DNA of 52,923 nt from Candidatus Latescibacterota bacterium (GTDB lineage Bacteria > Latescibacterota > UBA2968 > SICM01). This document shows, piece by piece, positions 36,767 to 46,180 of the stretch. The position numbers and the translations under genes are program-made. The notes under the pieces were generated by a model. It was not told where the DNA came from, ran no database searches, and saw nothing but the letters and a program-made list of their open reading frames with translations. The stretch's first letter is position 1. Every line of letters starts with the position of its first letter. The DNA is taken from assembly GCA_009694805.1 (NCBI GenBank), contig SICM01000009.1, positions 1-52,923 on the forward strand. The letters are read 5' to 3'.

Positions 36767-38782
36767 ATGTCTGAAGAGCGGGAGGAGGGGGTCAGGGTAC
36801 GGGTATCGGAGGATGACCCTCGCATAGAGGAGGGCGCACGGCAGGATCGGGGGGTGACCTTCCGTGCGATCCTCTTCGGGCTGTTCATCTCCATCGGCGT
36901 GAGCCTGCTGGCCAACACGGTCCGTTACGTCCTGCACGGGTCGTTCATGGCCTACAGCCACATGCCGATGTCGAACCTCATCCTCTTTCTGCTGTCCATC
37001 TTCGGATGCGCCTTTCTCGCCCGGTGGCTCGGAAAACGGTTCGTCTTCTCCTCCACGGAGTGGATCACCATCTTCTGCATGGGGTTCATCAGCGCCCTGG
37101 GACCCACCTATGGTTCGAGCGGCTACCTCGTCGGCTTGATGGTATCCCCCTATTATTTCGCGACGCCGGAGAATGAGTGGGTCAAGTATCTTCACCCTTA
37201 CCTTCCCACGTGGCTGATCCCCACGAACGAAGGCAACGCGATGGCCTGGTTCTACGAGGGACTGCCCAGGGGGGCGTCGATCCCCTGGGGGGTCTGGGCC
37301 ATCCCGCTGATGTGGTGGTTCGCTTTCATCTTCGCCGTGGGGTTCGCCTGCGCCTGCGCCTCGGTGATCATGCACCGGCAGTGGGCCGAGAACGAAAAGC
37401 TGGTCTATCCGGCCATGACGCCCATCGTGGAGATGACCACGCGGGCCGGCTCGGGGGAGCGCTTTCTGCCGGAGTTCGTGCAGGGCAAGGCGTTCTGGGC
37501 GGGATTTGCGCTGACGTCCTTCGTGTTCTGGTGGAACATGATCGCCTGGTTCTACCCGCAGTTCCCGCAGTTTCCCACGGCGGACGGCAGGTGGATCTTC
37601 TTCTCTCAGAACTACCCCCCCGCCTGGATCTTCCTGAGCACGGTGGTGATCTGCTTCTCCTACTTCGCCAGCCTGGACATCCTGTTCAGTATCTGGTTCT
37701 TCGACCTCCTGTTCATCATCGAGGGGGGCGCCCTGAACCGGCTGGGGGTGAGCGCCATCTCCCCCTACTACGGGACCGGGCGCTACATCTGGCAGACCGC
37801 CGGGGGCTACGTCGTCCTGGTCCTGTGGGGGCTCTGGATCGCCCGGCTGCACCTCCGCGACGTCTTCCGGAAGGCCCTTCATCCTGAACGTTCCCCCATC
37901 GACGACAGCGGGGAGATGCTCTCCTATCGGGGGGCCTTCATCGGCCTGGCCGTCAGCTGTCTGTTCATGGCCGTCTGGTTGGGGCGGGCAGGGATGGAGG
38001 CCAAGGTCATCGTCCTGCTGATCCCGGCCATGCTCCTGGTCTACACCGGCCTGTCGAAGATCCTGGCCGATTCGGGCCTCATCTACGCCAACCCCCCCAC
38101 CTTGGCCACCAGCCTCTCCATCGCGGCCCTGGGCGGGGCCAATGCCGTGGGCGCCTCCACGCACGCGGCCTTCGCCCTCTCCTCCTCGTTCGTCAACCAT
38201 TACAAGGGGTTCGCCATGTCGGCGATGGCCCACGTGGCCCGCCTCGGGGACTTCGTCCCGAAGGGGAAGCGCCGGCTCTTCTGGGCGGTCTGCGCGGCGT
38301 TTGCGGTGGGGATCGTGGCCTCCACGCTGTTCACGATCTGGCTCGGTTACACCCTGGGCGGCTACAACTTCAATCCCAACTGGCTGATCATCAGCGCGGG
38401 CGTGGGCCAGTACCAGTGGGCCGTGGACACGATCAAGGCCCCCACCGCGATGGAGACGCCCAACTACTGGTTCTTCCTGTCCGGGGCCGGGGTCATGGCC
38501 TTTCTGAACCTGATGCGCTACCGTTTCGTCTGGTGGCCGTTCCATCCGATCGGGTTCGCCCTGTCCGGCACGGCGCTGGCCCGGCTGACGAGTTTCACCA
38601 TCCTGGTGGCCTGGCTGCTCAAGCTGGTCATGCTCAAGCTCGTCGGGGCATCGTTCTACCGGAAGTCGAGACCCTTCTTCTTCGGCATGCTCATCGGCTA
38701 CATCCTGGCCATCGCCGCAGGGGTGGCCGTGGACGCCCTCTGGTTCCCGGACCAGGGGCATATGGTGCATAAGTGGTATTGA
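36767..38782 (+). CDS. OPT-like multi-spanning membrane protein (DUF6785/DUF6784-type), copy A
   Basis: 671 residues. An acidic, hydrophilic N-terminus (residues 1-30) precedes about 14-16 hydrophobic spans. It contains AENEKLVYPA, the loop typical of the DUF6785 / oligopeptide-transporter-like family, and AGVGQYQWAVDTIKAPTAME. Membership is by recollection of family pattern. The substrate is unknown. The second copy at 43509 is 134 residues longer. The genes are separated by the large permease fusion, so all three may work together. Confidence 0.7.
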   Translation: MSEEREEGVRVRVSEDDPRIEEGARQDRGVTFRAILFGLFISIGVSLLANTVRYVLHGSFMAYSHMPMSNLILFLLSIFGCAFLARWLGKRFVFSSTEWITIFCMGFISALGPTYGSSGYLVGLMVSPYYFATPENEWVKYLHPYLPTWLIPTNEGNAMAWFYEGLPRGASIPWGVWAIPLMWWFAFIFAVGFACACASVIMHRQWAENEKLVYPAMTPIVEMTTRAGSGERFLPEFVQGKAFWAGFALTSFVFWWNMIAWFYPQFPQFPTADGRWIFFSQNYPPAWIFLSTVVICFSYFASLDILFSIWFFDLLFIIEGGALNRLGVSAISPYYGTGRYIWQTAGGYVVLVLWGLWIARLHLRDVFRKALHPERSPIDDSGEMLSYRGAFIGLAVSCLFMAVWLGRAGMEAKVIVLLIPAMLLVYTGLSKILADSGLIYANPPTLATSLSIAALGGANAVGASTHAAFALSSSFVNHYKGFAMSAMAHVARLGDFVPKGKRRLFWAVCAAFAVGIVASTLFTIWLGYTLGGYNFNPNWLIISAGVGQYQWAVDTIKAPTAMETPNYWFFLSGAGVMAFLNLMRYRFVWWPFHPIGFALSGTALARLTSFTILVAWLLKLVMLKLVGASFYRKSRPFFFGMLIGYILAIAAGVAVDALWFPDQGHMVHKWY

Positions 38783-38793
38783 AAGGCAGGGGC

Positions 38794-38844
38794 GAGGATT
38801 GAGGAATGAGGGCCTCTCACCCCTCGACCCTCATTCCTCACCCC
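38794..38844. repeat. Heptamer array 15
   Basis: GAGGATT, GAGGAAT, GAGGGCC, then CCCTCGA, CCCTCAT, TCCTCAC. It shares words with array 6. It occupies the gap between the OPT-like gene and the permease fusion. Confidence 0.85.
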
Positions 38845-38859
38845 TTCTTGGAGACGGGG

Positions 38860-41800
38860 ATGAAAAACTGGAAAATCATTGCGCTCGTCGTCCTGGTCAC
38901 GGCCCTGTTCGTGCCCATCGCGGTGTTTTCGCCCGATACGGTGACGGCCCATCTCATCCGGTGGTTCAACATCCGTCCGCCGGCGTCCCCACCGAAGAAG
39001 ACGCCGCCCGATCAGAGGGTACTGGTGGCGTCGATCCAGTCCTCCGTCACGGAGGCGCAGGTGCGGGACCGGCTCACCAGACTCTCCGGGGTCGGGTCTC
39101 GGGTGGTGGGGTATCCGGGCCACGAGGCGGCCTACCGCTACCTCCTGGAGGCCTTCCAGCGGATTGGGCTGGAGCGGGTGACGTCCGAGCCCTATGACGT
39201 GACCTCCCCGGTGGACAAGGGGGGGCAGCTCAGGGTCGTGGGGGACAGCCTGACGATCCCTCTGCACGCGGTCTGGCCGAACCTCGTGCGGACCTCCACG
39301 CTTCCCCCTGAGGGGCTGCGCCTCCGGCTGATCGACGGCGGCAGGGGGGATTTCGCGGACTTCAACGGGAAGGACGTGGAGGGGAGCGCCGTCCTGATGG
39401 CGTTCAACTCCTGGAACAACTGGATGAACGCCTCCATGCTCGGGGCGAAGGCGGTGATCTTCGTGGCCCCGGACTCCACGACCTACACGGAGGCAGAGCA
39501 GAAATTCTTCCAGGTGCCGCTCAACGTCCCCCGCTTCTGGATCGCGCAGGCGGAAGGGGAGAGGCTCCGGCAGAGGTTGGCCTCCGGGGGGCAGACCGAG
39601 GTAGAGATGCACAGCCGGATGGTCTGGGAGAAGCATCCGGCCCACAACGTCATCGGGTGGATCCCGGGGCGGGACCCCGTGCTGAAGAACCAGGTCATCC
39701 TGTTCGACGCCTACTATGACGCCATGTCCGTGGTCCCGGCCCTGGCCCCGGGGGCGGAGCAGGCGTCGGGCATCGCAGGCCTCCTGGAGATGGCGGAATA
39801 TCTCCGGGCGCACCCGCCCGCCCGCACGGTCCTGTTCCTGGCGTCGTCCGGGCACCACCTCGGCTTCCGGGGGGTCTGCGACTTTCTGAGCCGCCACGCC
39901 CGCAAGGAGGAACACTTCGTCAAGCTGGTGGCCGAGCCGATCGATATCCGGCTCTGGGTGTCCCTGGACCTCTCCTCCCAGACCGATGAGATGGGGGTCT
40001 GGAACGGGAGTTCCTATTACTATTTCCAGCGGTTCTTCGCCCCGTTCGGGAAGCGATTCTCCGATCTGGGGGAGGAATTCGCCCCTGCCTTCGGCCTGGA
40101 CAAGACCGGGTCCCTGGTGGACGGGATCACGCCGCCCTCCGGCATGAGCTGGAACATGTTCATCCCCGGCGGGGTCCTCAAGACCGACTCCGAAGTGGTT
40201 CTGAACGCCGGGATGCCCACCCTGGCGTTCGTGACGATCAACGACGCCCGTTTCAGCGTGGATACGCCGTTCGACACCGTGGAGCGGGTCAACCTCCCGA
40301 ACCTGACGCGGCAGATCCAGCTCCTGACGGCCGCGTGGAGCAAGGCGCTCGACGACCCGGAACTCCTCCCCGACTATCGCGTCAATCTCCAGGACAACAT
40401 GCGCGCCCTCAAGGGCCGCATCCTCACCTTCCCCCGCCGGAGCATCGTGCCGGACCGGCCTCGCGTGGGGGCCGTGGCCGTGCTGCGGATGACCTCCGAG
40501 AAGTCGGTGAAGGGGGTCCGGACGATCTTCTATGACATGGCCAACGAGAAGGGGGAGTTCTACATCCCCGGCGTGGCGGTGCGATGGGTGGGGATGGACG
40601 CCTACTATCTGGACCCAGAGACCGGGGAGATCACCTACGCCCCGGACCGCGGGCAGTCGGCGAAGATCTACAAGCCGGAGTTCGGGATGGACTTCTGGAT
40701 CACCCGCGCCACGCGCATCCTGTTCCCCTGCATCTCCACAGACTTCTACGAGACGGTGGATCCCCGCTACCTGTCCAAGTTGCCGCAGTTGAGCGTGTAC
40801 GGGGAGGGGAACGTGGCCCCGCAGGAGTACGGCTACACCCTCGGCTACGGCCCCAACGAGCCGGTGGGGGTGGTGTTCACCCGGCCGGGCGAGAAGGTGA
40901 AGCTGACCATGAGCGCGGGGTCCATCGGCATCCGGTTCGTCCTGCTCAACTCCATCGGGGCGGAGAGCGAGGAGCAGGCCCGGGGCAGGGGCTTCACGAC
41001 GCTGACACACGGGTCCTTCGCCCGCACGTCTTTCCAGGCGGCGAAGGACATGTGGACGCTGGACGAGGCCCGCATGCGGGACCTGAAGGCCTACGCCATC
41101 GAGAACCAGCGTCTCAACGTGCTGCACGCCCAGGCCAAGGCGCACGTGGACCTGGCGGAGCAGGCCTTCAAAGGGCTGAAGTGGGACGAATTCATCAAGC
41201 ACACCCGCGCGGCCCTGGGCGTGGAGTCCCGGGCCTACCCGGACGTGAAGGCGACCCAGAACGACGTCATCCAGGGGATCATCTTCTTCATGGCGCTCGT
41301 CATCCCCTGCGCCTTCTTCGCGGAGCGGCTGCTGATCACCGCTGGCGACATCCGGTGGCAGGTGGTCGGTTTCTCCGCGATCTTCGTGGTGATCTGGATC
41401 TTCCTCTCCTTCGTCCACCCGGCGTTCGACCTGTCCAACCCGTTCGTCATCCTCCTGGCCTTCGTGATCCTGGCCCTGGCCATATTCGTGATCACCCTGA
41501 TCTTCACCCGGTTCAACGCCCAGATGCGGAAGCTCCGGACCGAGGCGGCGGTCATCCACGACGTGGACGTGGGGCGGGTGAGCGCCTCCCTGGCCGCCTT
41601 CCAGCTCGGCATCGCCAACATGAAACGGCGGAAGCTCCGGACCGTCCTCACGTTCTCGACGCTCGTCCTCCTGACCTTCACGGTCCTGTCGTTCACCTCG
41701 ATCAAGTCCTCCCTCCGGTTCCACCAGATCGCCCGCGACAATCCGGGGCAATATCCCGGCTTTCTCCTCCGGAGCAAGTTCTGGGGGGCGCTCGAGGAGA

Positions 41801-43458
41801 CCTCCCTGGACTACACCCGCGCGAGCTTTGCGGGCGAGGCGATCATCGCCCCCCGGAGCTGGTACTCCTCGCGGGACAAGAAGGCCATCAAGCTGAAGCA
41901 CGGCGAGAAGTCCGCCAACGCCCTGGGCATCGTCGGGCTGTCGGCGCAGGAGGCGGAGGTGACCCAGATCCAGTCCTGCCTCTACGCCGGGCGCTGGTTC
42001 CGGGAGGGGGAACAGAAGGTCTGCGTGGTTCCGAGGGAGATGGCCAAGCTGCTCGGCCTGACTCCGGAGGACGTGGGCAGGGCGCAGGTGCGGCTGTTCG
42101 GGGACCTGTTCACCGTGGCGGGCCTGATCGACTCGGACCGGATGAAGGGCCTCAGGGACCTGGACGACGAGCCGCTGACGCCGGCGGACTTCGAGGCCAC
42201 GGACCAGAACATCGTCATCCAGATGTCCCAGCAGGAGCGGCGGGAGAAGGCCGGCCTGGAGGAGCCCGACGTGGAGATCATGGAGTTCGTCCACCTGGAC
42301 CCGGCGAACGTGCTGATCGTCCCCTACCAGACGCTGCGGGAGGTCCGCAGCCCGCTCCAGGCCGTGGCCGTGCGCTTCCGCGACCCGACGGTGGTCAAGT
42401 CCCGCGTGGAGGATTTCATCTCCCGCCTGTCCGTGGTGCTGTTCGCCGGGGTCCCCCGGCAGACGCGCGACGAGCAGATCGAGCGGCTGGAGGGCTGGGA
42501 CCTGAACGGGACGTTCGAGCGGGCCCTGGCCAACGAGGCGCGCCGGAACCTGGTGCGGGTCGATGTGTCGATCTACTCCTCGCTCGGCCAGACCTCGCTC
42601 AAGGGGATGAGCAACCTGTTCATCCCGATCGCCATCGCGGCGCTGATCGTCCTGAACACGATGATGGGGTCTGTCTACGAACGTTTCCGGGAGATCGGCA
42701 TCTACTCGTCGGTGGGGCTGGCCCCGGTGCACATCGCCTTCCTGTTCATGGCGGAGTCCTGCGTCTACGCCGTGCTGGGGACGGTGTCGGGATATCTCCT
42801 GGGCCAGGGGGTGGCCAAGGTCCTGCTCTGGCAGGGCCTGCTGGAGGGGATCACGCTCAACTACTCGGCGCTGTCCGCCGTGGCCTCGTCGGGGCTGGTG
42901 ATGGCCGTGGTCATCCTGTCCACGATCTACCCGGCGCGCAAGGCGTCGCAGATGGCCGTGCCCGACGTGACCCGGCGCTGGAAGCTGCCCGACCCGCACG
43001 GCGACCGGTGGGACTTCGAGTTCCCGTTCACCGTGGGGGGGCGGGAGGTGTTCGGGCTGTGCGTCTTCCTCGTCAAATACTTCGACTTCCACACGGAGGG
43101 GTCGATGGGGACGTTCTACACGGAGGGGGCGCAGCTTTCGGCCCTCCCGACGGACAAGGGGGATGGCTACACCATCCGGACGACGATCTGGCTGTCCCCG
43201 TTCGATCTGGGCGTCAGTCAGACGGTGCTGTTCAAGGCCGTCCCCACGGGCAATCACGATATCCATGCGATGGAGTTGACGCTCGGGCGGCTGTCGGGGG
43301 ACGCCTCCTCGTGGAAGCGCTGCAACCAGCGGTTCATGAACGTCATCCGGAAGCAGTTCCTGATCTGGCGGACGATCAGCACGGAGGCGAAGGACCAGTA
43401 CAAAGCAGAAGGACAGCGGATGATCGAGGCGCAGGAAAAGGAACGGGTGATAGGGTAA
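38860..43458 (+). CDS. FtsX/MacB-type permease with degenerate M28 peptidase-like domain
   Basis: 1532 residues. An N-terminal membrane anchor is followed by an exported ~500-residue region with an M28/PA-like layout: GSRVVGYPGHEAAYRYL, then FDAYYDAMS where M28 enzymes have the zinc ligand in xHYDS, GAEQASGIAGLLEMA in place of ADDNxSG, and LASSGHHLGFRG in place of SGEExGLxGS. The zinc and catalytic residues are thus replaced. A second half has FtsX-like helices: a span before RRKLRTVLTFSTLVLL, a large ectodomain, and the three closing spans with REIGIYSSVGLAPVHI. No ABC ATPase is encoded nearby. GGAGA precedes the ATG. Confidence 0.8.
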   Translation: MKNWKIIALVVLVTALFVPIAVFSPDTVTAHLIRWFNIRPPASPPKKTPPDQRVLVASIQSSVTEAQVRDRLTRLSGVGSRVVGYPGHEAAYRYLLEAFQRIGLERVTSEPYDVTSPVDKGGQLRVVGDSLTIPLHAVWPNLVRTSTLPPEGLRLRLIDGGRGDFADFNGKDVEGSAVLMAFNSWNNWMNASMLGAKAVIFVAPDSTTYTEAEQKFFQVPLNVPRFWIAQAEGERLRQRLASGGQTEVEMHSRMVWEKHPAHNVIGWIPGRDPVLKNQVILFDAYYDAMSVVPALAPGAEQASGIAGLLEMAEYLRAHPPARTVLFLASSGHHLGFRGVCDFLSRHARKEEHFVKLVAEPIDIRLWVSLDLSSQTDEMGVWNGSSYYYFQRFFAPFGKRFSDLGEEFAPAFGLDKTGSLVDGITPPSGMSWNMFIPGGVLKTDSEVVLNAGMPTLAFVTINDARFSVDTPFDTVERVNLPNLTRQIQLLTAAWSKALDDPELLPDYRVNLQDNMRALKGRILTFPRRSIVPDRPRVGAVAVLRMTSEKSVKGVRTIFYDMANEKGEFYIPGVAVRWVGMDAYYLDPETGEITYAPDRGQSAKIYKPEFGMDFWITRATRILFPCISTDFYETVDPRYLSKLPQLSVYGEGNVAPQEYGYTLGYGPNEPVGVVFTRPGEKVKLTMSAGSIGIRFVLLNSIGAESEEQARGRGFTTLTHGSFARTSFQAAKDMWTLDEARMRDLKAYAIENQRLNVLHAQAKAHVDLAEQAFKGLKWDEFIKHTRAALGVESRAYPDVKATQNDVIQGIIFFMALVIPCAFFAERLLITAGDIRWQVVGFSAIFVVIWIFLSFVHPAFDLSNPFVILLAFVILALAIFVITLIFTRFNAQMRKLRTEAAVIHDVDVGRVSASLAAFQLGIANMKRRKLRTVLTFSTLVLLTFTVLSFTSIKSSLRFHQIARDNPGQYPGFLLRSKFWGALEETSLDYTRASFAGEAIIAPRSWYSSRDKKAIKLKHGEKSANALGIVGLSAQEAEVTQIQSCLYAGRWFREGEQKVCVVPREMAKLLGLTPEDVGRAQVRLFGDLFTVAGLIDSDRMKGLRDLDDEPLTPADFEATDQNIVIQMSQQERREKAGLEEPDVEIMEFVHLDPANVLIVPYQTLREVRSPLQAVAVRFRDPTVVKSRVEDFISRLSVVLFAGVPRQTRDEQIERLEGWDLNGTFERALANEARRNLVRVDVSIYSSLGQTSLKGMSNLFIPIAIAALIVLNTMMGSVYERFREIGIYSSVGLAPVHIAFLFMAESCVYAVLGTVSGYLLGQGVAKVLLWQGLLEGITLNYSALSAVASSGLVMAVVILSTIYPARKASQMAVPDVTRRWKLPDPHGDRWDFEFPFTVGGREVFGLCVFLVKYFDFHTEGSMGTFYTEGAQLSALPTDKGDGYTIRTTIWLSPFDLGVSQTVLFKAVPTGNHDIHAMELTLGRLSGDASSWKRCNQRFMNVIRKQFLIWRTISTEAKDQYKAEGQRMIEAQEKERVIG

Positions 43459-43461
43459 GTG

Positions 43462-43487
43462 TAGGGGCGCGGCATGCCGCGCTCCTA
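43462..43487. repeat. GGGGCG palindrome, copy 3
   Basis: TAGGGGCGCGGCA and TGCCGCGCTCCTA form an inverted repeat with one mismatch, between the permease stop and the next TTG start. Confidence 0.75.
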
Positions 43488-43508
43488 CCTGTGGGAAGGT
43501 AGGATATT

Positions 43509-45926
43509 TTGGCATTTTTCAACCGGAAGAAAGACACCCAGTTCGAGGAGATTGAGGAGTACCGGGCGCTGCTGGAGCCGCCCAAGGTCTACGAGGAGGC
43601 GTTCAACCTCAAGACCATCATCGGCGCGATCTTCGTGTCCGTCATCATGGTGCCGGGCAACATCTACCTGAACCTGATGGTCGGCGGCGGGATCGGCGCG
43701 GCGGCGGAGTGGGTGACGATCATCCTGTTCCTGGAGCTGTCCAAGCGGTCCTTCACTTCGCTCAAGCGGCAGGAGATCTATCTTCTCTTCTATGTGACGA
43801 CGGCCCTGATCGGGGCGGAGACGGGGGCCTTCCAGGGCCTGCTCTGGAACCAGTACTTCGTCCAGTCTCCGGCGGCCAAGCAGTTCGGGATCACCAAATT
43901 CATCCCTTCCTGGGTGGCCCCGCAGCCGGGCTCGGAGGCGCTCCTCAACCGGACCTTCCTCCACGCCGACTGGCTCGCGCCCATCGCCCTGCTTGTCATC
44001 GGCATGGTCATGGGCAAGATCTCCTGGTTCACGGGCGGCTACGTCCTGTTCCGGCTGACTTCCGATTACGAGCGGCTCCCGTTCCCGTTCGCTCCGATCA
44101 ACGCACAGGGGGCCATGGCCCTGGCCGAAGAGAGCGAGGGGAGCGCGGGCTGGCGGTGGCGGATGTTCAGCGTGGGAGGGGTCATCGGCATCGTGTGGGG
44201 GGTCGTGTACGTGGCCGTTCCGGCCATCACCGGGACGATGATGAGCGAGCCCCTGCAGATCATCCCCATCCCCTTCGTCGATTTCACGCAGTACACCGGC
44301 TACTTCCTGCCTGCCACGCCGCTGGGGTTCACATGCCATCTGGGTCCGATCTTCGCCGGGCTGGTGGCCCCCTTCTGGGGGATCATCGGGACGTTCTTCG
44401 GCGTGATGGTCTACACCGTCGCCAACCCGATCCTCCACAGTTACGGGATGCTGCCCCACTGGTTCCTGGGCATGGACACCATCCAGACGTCGTTCGTCAA
44501 CGGCATCGATTTCTGGATGAGCTTCGGGTTCGGGACCACCCTGGCGGTCACGCTCATCGGGTTCTACCAGGTGTTCGCGGGGGTGAAGAGCTCCCAGCAG
44601 AAGGAGGCCCAGGCCCCGGTCAGGAGCTTCAAGCCCCCGGCCGGCCGGGGGGACTTCCGCATCCTCACCTGTCTGATCCTGTTTGCGGTCACGGGCCTCT
44701 ACACGATCGTCCTTGCCAAATACCTGTTCCCCCATCTGGTCACGAACACCCTCATCCTCTTCTTCGTCCTGTTCGCCTTCATCTATACGCCGCTGATCTC
44801 GTTCGTGAACGCCCGGCTGATTGGCCTGGTCGGGCAGTCGATCTCCATCCCCTACATCCGGGAGGCCACGATCTTCCTGAGCGGTTTCCGGGGGGTGGAG
44901 GTCTGGTTCGTCCCCTTCCCCCTCAACGTGCACGGCGCTCAGGCGCAGAAGTTCCGCGAGGTCGAGCTGACGGGCACCAAGTTCTCCAGCATCCTGAAGG
45001 CGGAGATCTTCATGGTCCCGCTCGTGCTGGTGACGAGCTTCTTCTACTGGTCTTACATCTGGAAGCTGGCCCCCATCCCGTCCGATTCCTACCCCTACGC
45101 GCAGACGTTCTGGCCCCTGCAGGCGCTCCAGAGCTGCGTCTGGTTCACGAGCACGCTCAAGAGCGAGATGAGCGTGAAGCCGGACCGGGTGACCTGGAGC
45201 CCCTCCAACCTGACGGACGGGAGCTGGTGGTACTGGCGCGTCCGGACCACGACGGATGTGGTCCAGAAGGACGTGAAGGCCCGCCGCTACGGCCCCTGGT
45301 CGAAAGTCGGCGCCTTCTACACGGATTTTGACGGGAAGGGACCGCCGGCCTATAAGCCGGTCCTGTCGTCTCAGGGAGAGGCGGAATCCCCGGAGAAGCA
45401 GGGTCCGGCGGACCGGGCCCCCCCCGCGCCGCGCCTGCTGGGCTTCGCCAGCGGCGAGCGCTCGGACACGCCGACGCCGGAGATCCCCGTCTCCGCCGTG
45501 GTGGGGCCGGATGGGAGACGCGTCGAGTACTATTTTGAGATCGATCAGGCCCCGACCTTCGACGGGTCGTTCCTCCAGTCGTCCGCGGACCAGCCGATCT
45601 TCTACGAGGCGATCAAACCGGCGGTCATCGCCACGGGGTTTGTCTTCAGCCTCCTCCTGTTCGTGGTCATGTCGGTCCTGGGGCTTCCGATCCTGTTCGT
45701 GTTCGGGTTCATCCGGAGCGTGGGGGCGCTCCCGCACTTCGTGATCACGGAGATCATCGGGGCGCTGCTGGCCCGGTTCTACTTCATGAAGAAGTACGGC
45801 CGCCAGCAGTGGCGGCTCTATGCCACGGTGCTGGCCGTGGGGTTCAGCGTGGGCATGGCGCTGGTGGGGATGGCGGCGGTGTCGGTGGCCATGATTCAGA
45901 AGTCGGTGTCGGTGCTTCTGTTCTAA
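43509..45926 (+). CDS. OPT-like multi-spanning membrane protein (DUF6785/DUF6784-type), copy B
   Basis: 805 residues with numerous hydrophobic spans and the loop YERLPFPFAPINAQGAMAL that characterises OPT-like proteins. Between spans near residues 540-700 is a hydrophilic insert with LTDGSWWYWRVR, GPWSKVGAFY and RRVEYYFEIDQAPTFDGSF, which resembles a fibronectin type III strand pattern (dGxYYWRVR..., GPWS). The C-terminus has two or three more spans. It starts with TTG; AGGA lies just upstream. It probably belongs to one operon with the permease fusion. The substrate is unknown. Confidence 0.7.
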   Translation: MAFFNRKKDTQFEEIEEYRALLEPPKVYEEAFNLKTIIGAIFVSVIMVPGNIYLNLMVGGGIGAAAEWVTIILFLELSKRSFTSLKRQEIYLLFYVTTALIGAETGAFQGLLWNQYFVQSPAAKQFGITKFIPSWVAPQPGSEALLNRTFLHADWLAPIALLVIGMVMGKISWFTGGYVLFRLTSDYERLPFPFAPINAQGAMALAEESEGSAGWRWRMFSVGGVIGIVWGVVYVAVPAITGTMMSEPLQIIPIPFVDFTQYTGYFLPATPLGFTCHLGPIFAGLVAPFWGIIGTFFGVMVYTVANPILHSYGMLPHWFLGMDTIQTSFVNGIDFWMSFGFGTTLAVTLIGFYQVFAGVKSSQQKEAQAPVRSFKPPAGRGDFRILTCLILFAVTGLYTIVLAKYLFPHLVTNTLILFFVLFAFIYTPLISFVNARLIGLVGQSISIPYIREATIFLSGFRGVEVWFVPFPLNVHGAQAQKFREVELTGTKFSSILKAEIFMVPLVLVTSFFYWSYIWKLAPIPSDSYPYAQTFWPLQALQSCVWFTSTLKSEMSVKPDRVTWSPSNLTDGSWWYWRVRTTTDVVQKDVKARRYGPWSKVGAFYTDFDGKGPPAYKPVLSSQGEAESPEKQGPADRAPPAPRLLGFASGERSDTPTPEIPVSAVVGPDGRRVEYYFEIDQAPTFDGSFLQSSADQPIFYEAIKPAVIATGFVFSLLLFVVMSVLGLPILFVFGFIRSVGALPHFVITEIIGALLARFYFMKKYGRQQWRLYATVLAVGFSVGMALVGMAAVSVAMIQKSVSVLLF

Positions 45927-45951
45927 GACTTCACCACCCCTCCCCGGATTG

Positions 45952-46135
45952 CCACCTTTCTTGCTCGTGCAAGAAAGGTGACACCAAAGAAGCACGCTCC
46001 TCAGGCGCCGGAGGGGCTTGGCGCACCGCAACCTTGACGTTCAGTTGACGCACCAAAATTTGTGCCCCCGGAGAGTGGGTTGCTTCTGCTGTACATAGGT
46101 AGTGGGGGTTTCTGGCGGCGCGCCTGCTTTTGTCT
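45952..46135. repeat. Dispersed ~185-base repeat, copy 2
   Basis: Homologous to copy 1 (21807). Hairpin CACCTTTCTTGC (45953-45964) pairs with GCAAGAAAGGTG (45969-45980) over a TCGT loop. Compared with copy 1, two base pairs differ in a compensatory way (A-T to C-G and T-A to C-G). The conserved TTGACGTTCAGTTGACGCAC block and the GCGGCGCGCC end are present. Confidence 0.9.
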
Positions 46136-46141
46136 TGGATT

Positions 46142-46170
46142 TCTCCGCGATCTTTGCGATCTCTGCGGTT
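46142..46170. repeat. Period 9-10 array (TGCGATCT words)
   Basis: CTCCGCGAT, CTTTGCGAT, CTCTGCGG. The word family matches the array at 24799 (CGCAGAT). It abuts the TPR gene start. Confidence 0.65.
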
Positions 46171-46180
46171 AATTTCTTTT

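Noticed and set aside
38698-43515. Very long open frame (about 1600 codons) on the minus strand
   Set aside because: It lies opposite the permease fusion; it is the expected shadow of a GC-rich gene and shows no motifs.
43485-46031. 848-codon open frame on the minus strand
   Set aside because: Shadow of the OPT-like gene with low-complexity composition and no recognisable domain.
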